Origin: Candidatus Tayloriibacteriota bacterium
GTDB taxonomy: Bacteria > Patescibacteriota > Minisyncoccia > Phycocordibacterales > PALSA-1337
Length of the DNA: 12,940 nucleotides
Assembly: GCA_026395105.1 (NCBI GenBank)
Contig: JAPLZH010000026.1
Span: 1-12,940, forward strand
Direction: 5' to 3'
Program-made: the position numbers and the translations under genes
Notes under the pieces: model-generated
What the model was told of the DNA's origin: nothing
Database searches by the model: none
The model's input: only the letters and a program-made list of their open reading frames with translations
Shown: positions 1 through 6,157 of the stretch, one piece after another
Position numbering within the stretch: the first letter of the stretch is position 1
How the letters are laid out: each line of letters begins with the position of its first letter

Positions 1-71
1 ATTGCAGATCCTGCGCTATACATTTTCTCAATACAAAACCTCTCTCCAAAAGACAAATGATGATATTTCAT
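1..71 (-). CDS. IS30-like transposase, N-terminal fragment cut by window edge
   Basis: A minus-strand frame begins at the ATG at 71-69 and stays open to the window edge, giving 23 complete codons. It starts MKYHHLSFGERFCIEK and continues MYSAGSA. This resembles the opening of IS30-family transposases, which typically begin with M-K/R-Y-x-H-L followed by an E-R-x-x-I-E core, the first helix of their N-terminal HTH. Such enzymes cut and join the ends of their own element. No Shine-Dalgarno motif precedes the ATG. The DDE catalytic domain lies outside the window, so the family call rests only on this short N-terminus. It sits immediately beyond the broken 3' end of an FkbM-type gene, which fits an insertion event. 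Confidence 0.5.
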   Translation of the reverse strand, partial: MKYHHLSFGERFCIEKMYSAGSA

Positions 72-132
72 ATGACAATTAAATTAATTATTTTGTTAAT
101 ACATTAATTCTACTGTCCTACTTCAAAGGTAG
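1..132 (-). mobile_element. End of a probable IS30-like insertion sequence
   Basis: The stretch between the stop of the truncated methyltransferase (133-135) and the transposase ATG at 71 is AT-rich and noncoding, with no continuation of the methyltransferase in any frame. I infer that it is the 5' terminal region of the element, including its inverted repeat and promoter. The boundary is not proven: the other end of the element and any target duplication lie outside the window, and no inverted repeat can be paired. The edge could lie anywhere from about 110 to 140. Confidence 0.4.
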
Positions 133-987
133 CTAGTTCAGAATGATTCCCTTAATTACACGAGGATCGTCAGGTAGGTGATATGTGCAGACTGCTAATC
201 TTGGTTTGAAATTCTTAATAGTTTCTTTTGCCCCCTCTAAAGCGTATCTTTCAGCACCTTCTATGTCCATTTTTATAAAATCTACCTTTTTTACATTATT
301 ATCTTTAACAAAATTATCAATAGTATTTTGTGATACTATTGTCGGTTTACCTATTGAATTAGCACTAGATCCTCCGAGGCTCAAATCTGAGAAATTAAAA
401 GAGATCTCTTTTTTAGAATTTCCAACTGCAGACTGCACTGTGATTATATTATTCGCTCTGCTATGACTTATAGATTCTTTAAGTATCGAGCATATATCTG
501 GGATGGGTTCAAAAGCATATACCTTTCCAGAATTAGATATTTTTTTAGAAGCAAAAAATGAAAAAATTCCTAAGTTTGCAACACAGTCTAGGATTACATC
601 TCCTTCTTTTAAGCGAACATCCTTATTTTCATAAGGACCTTCTACATATATTGCTTTTATGGGATAGCTAACTAGTGTTGGATATATTACATCATAATAT
701 ATAGAAATTATACCCAAAACTGTTTCAGTCTTTTTAAATATTATTTCCTCGAGGATAATCTTTCCGAAACCTATATCAATGCACATTTTTCCACTTGATA
801 ATCTCGATAATTTAAAATATTTGTCTATGTATTTGTAGGATTTTTTATATCTTTTATTTGACTATATAAATAAGTGATCAAAGACCATTTCCCATGGATG
901 TTTTTTAAATTCAAATATGAGACCAAATATTATATTTGGTAGGTTTCCAAGAATTATTTTTAATCGTCTTAATGATTTAGATATCAT
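133..987 (-). pseudogene. FkbM-type SAM-dependent methyltransferase, broken
   Basis: The intact C-terminal part (from the internal ATG at 786) matches FkbM/Methyltransf_21 proteins, which O-methylate sugars or lipids. It shows the SAM-binding region GDVILDCVANLG, then YAFEPIP, then VDFIKMDIEGAE and finally TYHLPDDP. Reading upstream in the same frame, the coding sequence continues without interruption except for one TAG at 862-864. It reaches an ATG at 987 that lies 1 base after the stop of the preceding gene, the tight spacing expected for the true start. The first fragment has 41 codons (MISKSLRRLK at its start). The motif usually written D-x-G-A-N-x-G has Val for the first Gly (GTT, one base from GGT). 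The protein also ends just after the HLPDDP motif, about 20-30 residues earlier than usual, where insertion-sequence DNA appears to begin. Three independent lesions argue for a decayed gene. A residual product from the ATG at 786 cannot be excluded. Confidence 0.75.
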
Positions 988-988
988 T

Positions 989-1816
989 TTATTTGAATTT
1001 TTTAATGAAGTTTGAAATACTGATTCCTAATTTATATGTAACTTTATTTTTCTTAAGCACATCTTTGATTCTTTTGGATAATTGCTTATTCTTTAATTCA
1101 TTTACTTTTCGCTCTGATTCCTCGCATTTACGAAACCCTATTCTGGTCGCTTCTATATATGCGTCTTTAACTTTTTCTTCAAAGGTTTTTTCCTTATCTC
1201 TTTCAAATAGGAATAATCCCCAGCCTGAAGCATGACAAAGATCAGTCATATCCCATTTTGTATATTTAAGACCATCAAAGAATTTTCTTTTATCATTCAG
1301 ATTAATATCATCGACAGCGACAAGTGCTTTATCAGCTAAGAAATGCTTGTTTACAGCGAATTCGTCACTTGCTTGGAAAAAATAGTGAATGGTGTCCATG
1401 TACATAAATTCAATATTCTCAGGAAATACTTTTTCATAAATATTCGGATTTGAAACATCTCCAAATACGAATTTTACTCTAGGATCTTTAAACATGGCAT
1501 CTGGGCAATATCTTTGATCTTTGTCTATGTCGACAGTAATCATTTTTCCATCTTTCGGTAAGTGATCCCAAATACATAGGGTAGAAACTCCTTCTTTATT
1601 TCCTAGCTCTAGGACACTTTTAATTCCCAGTTTTTCGATTATAGACGGTAAAAACTTTAGAGCATATCCACCCACACCATCGATATAGCTTAAAAATTCC
1701 TTATCTGTCTCTGAGTCTGTAAATTTTACTAAAGCTTTCTTTGAGATCTGAAAGTTTTTAATTTCTTTTCTTATTTCTGAAATAGCTTTTTCTATTTTTT
1801 CTTTTGTTAGTTGCAT
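989..1816 (-). CDS. Class I SAM-dependent methyltransferase (Methyltransf_24-like)
   Basis: The protein has 275 residues. The Rossmann core shows motif I VLELGNKEG at residues 68-76, the acidic end of strand 2 in TVDID (94-98), FVFGD at 116-120, then MDTIH (140-144) and VAVDDIN (167-172). This pattern fits the Methyltransf_24 / CmcI-like group, in which Asp and His residues after strand 4 often bind a metal and the substrate hydroxyl. About 90 C-terminal residues are Lys/Glu-rich and probably helical, possibly a coiled coil. In this operon the likely substrate is a hydroxyl on a surface glycan or its lipid-linked precursor, but nothing in the sequence fixes it. The start lies 6 bases after the upstream glycosyltransferase stop, and the stop lies 1 base before the presumed start of the broken FkbM-type gene. 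No Shine-Dalgarno motif is seen. Confidence 0.75.
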   Translation of the reverse strand: MQLTKEKIEKAISEIRKEIKNFQISKKALVKFTDSETDKEFLSYIDGVGGYALKFLPSIIEKLGIKSVLELGNKEGVSTLCIWDHLPKDGKMITVDIDKDQRYCPDAMFKDPRVKFVFGDVSNPNIYEKVFPENIEFMYMDTIHYFFQASDEFAVNKHFLADKALVAVDDINLNDKRKFFDGLKYTKWDMTDLCHASGWGLFLFERDKEKTFEEKVKDAYIEATRIGFRKCEESERKVNELKNKQLSKRIKDVLKKNKVTYKLGISISNFIKKFK

Positions 1817-1822
1817 ATATCT

Positions 1823-2767
1823 TTATTTGAATTTTAATAATTTTAATTTATTCTTTATGTCATTAAGTTTGATCAAAAGTCGAGGGTACCTTTTGACTGT
1901 GGGCTCTCTACCAACTTTCTCAATAAACATTTTTCTGAATCCTGGAACATGCCATATTTCTAACGGTTCAAAGAATAATATACCTTTTTCTTCGAAATAC
2001 TTCATGATGTCTTCCTTGTAATATATTTCATTTAAATTAGATAGATTGTCAATATTCTCTATACCTCCAAGCCATTCTTCTGGTATTTTCTCTGTTTGTA
2101 CTGTATTACTGTCCAATGTTGGAGAATATTTATTGTTTATTCTTCTCGCGTTAGTGCTGCCTAGTGCCAACTCTCTACATCTCTGGAAAGCCTGCTTAAT
2201 TTGAAACTTTTCAAATGGAACAAATTGGAAGTGTAGAACCGCCCCTTTTTCTAATGGAATCTTTTTCCACGTATTTTCATTTGGGCCCGGAGTTCTGCCT
2301 TCGTGTAACTTTGTGTCTCCAAATCCGGAAATCTTATCATCACAAAAAACAAAGTCCTTATAAAGATGTTTCCAAATAGACTGATCTGTTCTATAAACAT
2401 ACGAACTTTTCCAAAGGCATAGCCACTCTAAGGCTAATTTTTCACCTGGTGCCATTAAAGATAGTGTTTGTTTAAAATTACAGAGAAAATTAGTCGTAAA
2501 AGCTTCATCAGCATCTAGCCAGACGAAATGTGTCCCCCCTAATTCTCGCCCCCATTTTAGTAATTCATTTCTCCATTTAGAGTAATTTGCTTCATTACTA
2601 CTTTGTGATCTGATTTTTGCCCCATACGATTTTAGTATTTCTACTGTATTATCCTCAGAGTTACCATCGAGGCAAAGAATTTCATCAGAAAACTTTTTAA
2701 GTTGCGGAATACTCGTCTTTAAAATCCATGCTACATTTTTAACCGGCATTAAGGCAATGATTTTCAT
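1823..2767 (-). CDS. Family 2 glycosyltransferase
   Basis: The 314-residue protein opens with MKIIALMPVKN and has LCLDGNSEDNT (residues 31-41), the nucleotide-binding part of the GT-A fold. FVWLDADEAF (81-90) supplies the metal-binding DxD (D85, D87). It should transfer a sugar from a nucleotide-sugar to a growing lipid-linked glycan at the inner face of the membrane. No membrane segment is evident. The region after residue 100 is Trp- and aromatic-rich (LEWLCLWKSSY), similar to GT2 enzymes of bacterial glycan loci, and the acceptor cannot be read from it. Its ATG overlaps the TGA of the preceding glycosyltransferase as ATGA, which indicates translational coupling. Confidence 0.85.
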   Translation of the reverse strand: MKIIALMPVKNVAWILKTSIPQLKKFSDEILCLDGNSEDNTVEILKSYGAKIRSQSSNEANYSKWRNELLKWGRELGGTHFVWLDADEAFTTNFLCNFKQTLSLMAPGEKLALEWLCLWKSSYVYRTDQSIWKHLYKDFVFCDDKISGFGDTKLHEGRTPGPNENTWKKIPLEKGAVLHFQFVPFEKFQIKQAFQRCRELALGSTNARRINNKYSPTLDSNTVQTEKIPEEWLGGIENIDNLSNLNEIYYKEDIMKYFEEKGILFFEPLEIWHVPGFRKMFIEKVGREPTVKRYPRLLIKLNDIKNKLKLLKFK

Positions 2768-3693
2768 TTTTTTATTAAATATATTAATCTGCGCATATTT
2801 TTATCGCCTAATATATAAAAGGGAATAGAGACTAATCCGTATATTCTTATTCCAGAAAATCTAAAAAGTCCTAATTTTATTGTTTTTGAAATATATTTAA
2901 ATAGCGGAAGGTCCATTTTTTTAAGTCCTATATAATTATTTAAAATAACATTTGTTGAAAACTTTATAAAAAGTTTATCATTTCTGGTGTATTTTTTATA
3001 TTCAATAAGTAAATTAAATAAATGTTCTTGTCTTAGACCAGAGGACCTTTTATCAGAAATTCCATGATCTCTTACGAAAATTATAGGATTATCAAAGAGT
3101 GCAAATCTTTTTTCACCTTTTAATGAAGATATGAGGAATGGTCTATCACATAAAGTGTGGTATTTATTAAGCTCGGGTTCTAAAACTTTGATTGATTCTT
3201 TTCTGTATATGATTGATCCGAAAATTATAGCTTCATAGTCGAGTATAAGGTCGACGAAAGAAGTAATATTTCCACTAATATATTTATTATTGTTCCCATC
3301 TATACAAGGTGGTATTGTTTTCTTAAACCAAATAGGTTTTCCGGCTGTAAAAACGACGTCACGATTTTCATCCATTAACTTTACTGAGTCTTCAAAATAT
3401 CTTATAGAAGCTATGGCGTCATCCTCATGAAGACAGAGTACGTATTCAGTATCGACGGGGTATTTAATCGCTTTGAACATATTCTTCATCGCACCTAAAT
3501 TTCCTTCATTTCTAATATATTTTATATCTAATCCGGGGAAAGTTTTTAAAATGTCTGTATAATCTTCTTTGCTACAATCATCAATTATCAATACAGAAAA
3601 ATCTTTATAAGTCTGTTTGCATAGAGAATTCAAACACTCAATCAATAAGTTTTTCTGATTAAAACAAGGAATTGTCACAGTTAGCTTTTTCAT
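2764..3693 (-). CDS. Family 2 glycosyltransferase
   Basis: The 309-residue GT-A protein starts with KLTVTIPCFNQKNLLIECL (residues 3-21), followed by VLIIDDCSKED (34-44) and RNEGNLGAMKN (61-71). The metal-binding motif appears as LHEDDA (88-93), a common variant of DxD in this family. NPIIFVRDHGIS near residue 210 looks like the acceptor-side motif seen in many GT2 enzymes. The tail from about residue 260 is basic and hydrophobic and may associate with the membrane surface. The predicted role is addition of one sugar to the lipid-linked oligosaccharide of this locus; donor and acceptor are unknown. Four bases separate it from the flippase stop, and it overlaps the next glycosyltransferase by ATGA. 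Confidence 0.85.
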   Translation of the reverse strand: MKKLTVTIPCFNQKNLLIECLNSLCKQTYKDFSVLIIDDCSKEDYTDILKTFPGLDIKYIRNEGNLGAMKNMFKAIKYPVDTEYVLCLHEDDAIASIRYFEDSVKLMDENRDVVFTAGKPIWFKKTIPPCIDGNNNKYISGNITSFVDLILDYEAIIFGSIIYRKESIKVLEPELNKYHTLCDRPFLISSLKGEKRFALFDNPIIFVRDHGISDKRSSGLRQEHLFNLLIEYKKYTRNDKLFIKFSTNVILNNYIGLKKMDLPLFKYISKTIKLGLFRFSGIRIYGLVSIPFYILGDKNMRRLIYLIKK

Positions 3694-3697
3694 CAGA

Positions 3698-5014
3698 CTA
3701 TATTTTGAATAATGATGTTATTTGCGGTCTCGTATCTTTCCATGCTAATAACATAAGTGGAACGACGGAATAAGATATGAGTGATGCTAGTGCTGCTCCA
3801 GAGATGCCTAATGATGGTATCATAAAAATATTTAAGACGATATTTGCAATAGCACCGACGGATGTGACCGCAAGCATTTTCATAGTCTTATTTTCTGCTA
3901 TTAGGTATTGGGTTAGTCCGACGAATAAAAATACTGGGATTCCGGCCCAAATATATATACTTAAACTCGTTGTGGCGCCCATGAAATCATTTCCATAAAT
4001 AGTGGAAATTATAAATTTTGAAAGTAAAGAAACTGGTAAGGCAATGACTGAAGATATAACAATTAAGAAAATATATAAGGTTTTTAGCCTTTTCAAATAC
4101 ATATGTATATTTGTTTTTTTGGCATTGATAATAGCAGGGAATATAGAACTACAAATCATACCTGGTATAAAATACCAAACTTCAGATAATTTAGTCGCAG
4201 CTGCGTATACTCCCAGCTCATAGTTGTTCAGCATAAACCTTATCATTATCTGATCTATCTTTATATATACAAAAGAGGCAAATCCAGCGAGTACTATGGG
4301 CCATGAACTACTAAGAAGCTTTTTTGCAATATCTTTATCATAGTTCCAAGATGTAATTTTCTCTTTGCTTTTAACATAGATATAAATACTGCTTAAAGCG
4401 AGTAATATGCTGTCGATTACATATACTAAGACAAACCAGCCTGTACCTAAATTTGATTTTATTAAGAATAATTTGAATATTGTTGTCAGGGTCGTCGTTA
4501 ATATTTGTATAAAAACTGTTTTTCTGGCCAATACTGATGATTGAAAAAATGTATCGATGACGCTAAAGGTCGAGAATATAAATGAAATGGAATACATTAT
4601 TATGAGCGCTTTTTCATATGATCCAAATCTACCTATAAAAACTGCGAAAACTATTAGAAGTATTGCTAAGAGAGAACCTGCTATTTTTAGTATAAAAGCT
4701 GTACCCATAAGTGAATGCTTTTTTTCTGGGCTATGAGAAAGCTCTCTTAATAAAATAGGGTCTACCCCTAATACTGATATTAGAGAGAAAAGCCCGACAA
4801 AACTGATCACGTAATTTAGTAATCCGTATTCACTAGGGCCGAGGTAACGCGCCACATAGATATTAACCAGAAAAGTAATACCCATTATAGAGACACGACC
4901 GAAAAACATCCACCCCGTATTCCTAAAATATCTCTGGAAGCCTTCGTGTTTCCACTTTTCTATAAGGTAGGGAAGGGACAAATATTTTTTTGCTAATGTT
5001 TTTAGATTTACCAT
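3698..5014 (-). CDS. Wzx-type polysaccharide flippase (MOP superfamily)
   Basis: The 438-residue integral membrane protein has roughly 12-14 hydrophobic segments. Its N-terminus is typical of the polysaccharide transporter branch: NTGWMFFGRVSIMG, then VNIYVARYLGPSEYGLLNYV, where the ARYLGP-EYG motif marks the end of the first helix and the following loop. These proteins flip undecaprenyl-linked oligosaccharides across the cytoplasmic membrane. The start overlaps the stop of the upstream HTH gene by 7 bases (ATGGTAA), so the two are probably translated together. Two glycosyltransferases and methyltransferases follow at once, which fits assembly of the lipid-linked glycan before export. No Wzy-type polymerase is present in this operon; the nearest candidate is the ligase/polymerase gene at 6158. 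Confidence 0.88.
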   Translation of the reverse strand: MVNLKTLAKKYLSLPYLIEKWKHEGFQRYFRNTGWMFFGRVSIMGITFLVNIYVARYLGPSEYGLLNYVISFVGLFSLISVLGVDPILLRELSHSPEKKHSLMGTAFILKIAGSLLAILLIVFAVFIGRFGSYEKALIIMYSISFIFSTFSVIDTFFQSSVLARKTVFIQILTTTLTTIFKLFLIKSNLGTGWFVLVYVIDSILLALSSIYIYVKSKEKITSWNYDKDIAKKLLSSSWPIVLAGFASFVYIKIDQIMIRFMLNNYELGVYAAATKLSEVWYFIPGMICSSIFPAIINAKKTNIHMYLKRLKTLYIFLIVISSVIALPVSLLSKFIISTIYGNDFMGATTSLSIYIWAGIPVFLFVGLTQYLIAENKTMKMLAVTSVGAIANIVLNIFMIPSLGISGAALASLISYSVVPLMLLAWKDTRPQITSLFKI

Positions 5015-5265
5015 TTGCTTATTTTATTTACGACCTTCTGCTTAATTTTCAGATATGACCTTTCCGCTTCTAGCTCTAAACTAGGGGAAACTAAGCGTAA
5101 AATTTCTTTGCCGAGTATTCTGTATTGGCCACCGACTTTATTTGCCCGAATTAATCCCTTTTTAAGCATGCGCTTAATAGTGCTCTCGCTGATACGGAGA
5201 ACTTTTTGGGTTTCTGTGGTGGTGTATACGCCTAAAGGCTTTATTTCTTCGACCTTTTCATCCAT
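5008..5265 (-). CDS. Small excisionase/MerR-type HTH DNA-binding protein
   Basis: The protein has 85 residues. Positions 13-57 (VYTTTETQKVLRISESTIKRMLKKGLI..) form a winged-helix HTH of the excisionase/HTH_17 type: a sensor helix, the recognition helix around STIKRMLKKG, then a short wing at KVGGQYRI. The last 25 residues form one charged helix (ELEAERSYLKIKQKVV) that could mediate dimerisation. It has no effector or recombinase domain. As first gene of the glycan operon it is likely a local regulator. A direct repeat covering its own -35 box makes autoregulation plausible. Its ATG lies only 6 bases from a TATAAT box, so the message is probably leaderless. An excisionase role linked to a mobile element is possible, but no integrase is seen. 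Confidence 0.75.
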   Translation of the reverse strand: MDEKVEEIKPLGVYTTTETQKVLRISESTIKRMLKKGLIRANKVGGQYRILGKEILRLVSPSLELEAERSYLKIKQKVVNKISKW

Positions 5266-5271
5266 GAGCTA

Positions 5272-5299
5272 ATTATAGCAAATAGGGCAGAGGTGTCAA
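5272..5299 (-). promoter_or_regulatory. Strong sigma-70-type promoter of the glycan operon
   Basis: On the minus strand there is TTGACA at 5299-5294, a 16-base spacer, then TATAAT at 5277-5272 with the extended -10 TG one base upstream. Both boxes match the consensus fully. The expected start point, about 7 bases past the -10 box, coincides with the ATG at 5265, which implies a leaderless transcript. It drives the HTH-flippase-glycosyltransferase-methyltransferase operon. Confidence 0.8.
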
Positions 5300-5308
5300 A
5301 AGGTGTCA
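5291..5308. promoter_or_regulatory. Direct repeat AGGTGTCA, candidate operator
   Basis: AGGTGTCA occurs at 5291-5298 and again at 5301-5308, a 10-base period, so both copies face the same side of the helix. The proximal copy overlaps the -35 box of the operon promoter, and the distal copy lies just upstream. The arrangement suits a regulator binding in tandem, and the HTH protein encoded directly downstream is the obvious candidate. Function is inferred only from position. Confidence 0.45.
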
Positions 5309-5310
5309 CG

Positions 5311-5367
5311 GTGGACAGGAGGGGGAGGGCGGGTCGGCGATTTTTGATAACACGCGACCCCCTCCAC
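5311..5367. other. GC-rich tract with imperfect hairpin in divergent region
   Basis: In an otherwise AT-rich neighbourhood this stretch has G-runs of 2, 5, 3 and 3 bases (5318-5333). An imperfect inverted match lies at 5355-5367: GGGTCG at 5331-5336 pairs with CGACCC at 5355-5360, with an 18-base loop. It might form a hairpin or a bulged G-quadruplex between the two divergent transcription units. Neither can be confirmed by eye. Confidence 0.3.
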
Positions 5368-5381
5368 TTTGCCATTTTTAA

Positions 5382-5399
5382 AAGTATGAGAGAATACTT
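5382..5399. promoter_or_regulatory. Dyad AAGTAT-N6-ATACTT before the plus-strand glycosyltransferase
   Basis: Six-base inverted repeats at 5382-5387 and 5394-5399 flank GAGAGA and end 2 bases before the ATG at 5402. The right arm overlaps a possible -10 box (AATACT, 5393-5398) lying 18 bases after TTGCCA (5369-5374). If that promoter were used, the start point would fall at or inside the first codons, so the promoter call is weak. The dyad is small enough to be chance, but its position is typical of an operator. Confidence 0.3.
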
Positions 5400-5401
5400 A
5401 T

Positions 5402-6136
5402 ATGAAATTCCATTTGGTTATTCCGGTCCATAATGAATCAGAGATAATTTTAAATTCTGTGAAGGTTATTAAGAATTCTCTGAGTAAAAGCCTCGAAAAA
5501 AGTTTTCAATGGAAAATTATTTTAGCCGAAAATGGCTCCGCAGATAACACTCTTCAAATTATAAATGGCTTAAAAAAAGATGATCGAGATGAACGGTTGG
5601 AAGTGCTTAATTTGCCTAATGCCGGTAAAGGCTATGCCATAAAAGAATCGGCAAAGAATTTTCTTTTAAATTCTGGAGACATTTTCGGCTTTATCGACGC
5701 GGACCTCTCTTCTCACCCAGATAATATTTCGCTTTTACTGGAGAAGATGAGGCAAGGTGGGGCAGACATAGTGGTAGCCTCTAGATTTTACGGAATAAAT
5801 ACTATTTATGAGAAGCGCCTCCGTAAATTTTGCTCTAAAATCTTTGCCTTTACCTTTAGGACTATTTTCTCTATTCCAGTTAAGGATATTCAATGCGGTC
5901 TTAAAATCATGAACAGTAAGGCCGTAAAAACTCTTTTAGAATGCAAAGAGAATAGCTGGTTTCTAGACACTGAATTTATGGCAAAGGCCCCGAGAATTGG
6001 CCTTAAAATAGCCGAAGTTCCTATAGAGTGGAAAGAAAAAGTCTATAAGAATCGTAAATCAAAGTTAAATCTTTTTAAAGATGGAAGCAGGTCTTTATCC
6101 GCCTTATGGCGCATTTGGTGGCGACTACACTTTTAA
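5402..6136 (+). CDS. Dolichyl-phosphate-sugar-synthase-like family 2 glycosyltransferase
   Basis: The 244-residue soluble GT-A enzyme shows HLVIPVHNESE (4-14), LAENGSADNTL (41-51), NLPNAGKGYAIKE (70-82) and FIDADLSSHPDN (97-108) with D99/D101 as the DxD. VASRFY, KDIQCGLKIMNSKA, WFLDTEFMAKA and the closing EVPIEWKEK follow. This order is characteristic of the Alg5/dolichyl-phosphate glucosyl- or mannosyltransferase subgroup, which attaches a hexose to a polyprenyl phosphate on the cytoplasmic face. It has no C-terminal membrane anchor. It is divergent from the glycan operon and 21 bases upstream of the ligase-like gene, which suggests it makes the lipid-phosphate sugar used on the outside of the membrane. 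The N-terminus fits the family exactly, so the ATG start is reliable. Confidence 0.82.
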   Translation: MKFHLVIPVHNESEIILNSVKVIKNSLSKSLEKSFQWKIILAENGSADNTLQIINGLKKDDRDERLEVLNLPNAGKGYAIKESAKNFLLNSGDIFGFIDADLSSHPDNISLLLEKMRQGGADIVVASRFYGINTIYEKRLRKFCSKIFAFTFRTIFSIPVKDIQCGLKIMNSKAVKTLLECKENSWFLDTEFMAKAPRIGLKIAEVPIEWKEKVYKNRKSKLNLFKDGSRSLSALWRIWWRLHF

Positions 6137-6147
6137 TATGATAAAAT
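6115..6147 (+). promoter_or_regulatory. Possible promoter for the ligase-like gene
   Basis: TTGGTG (6115-6120), a 16-base spacer and TATGAT (6137-6142) precede the ATG at 6158; an overlapping TAAAAT (6142-6147) is an alternative -10 box. The -35 box is weak and lies inside the preceding gene, so co-transcription with that gene is equally likely. Confidence 0.3.
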
Positions 6148-6157
6148 CACAAACATT

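Noticed and set aside
862..864. TAG as a recoded sense codon in the FkbM-type gene
   Set aside because: TAG also ends secA, dgkA, the flippase and the ligase-like gene at sensible positions, so a nonsense mutation is simpler.
2764..2766. Recoding of TGA as glycine, as in some Patescibacteria lineages
   Set aside because: TGA ends a glycosyltransferase in a typical ATGA overlap, and no in-frame TGA occurs within the long conserved genes.
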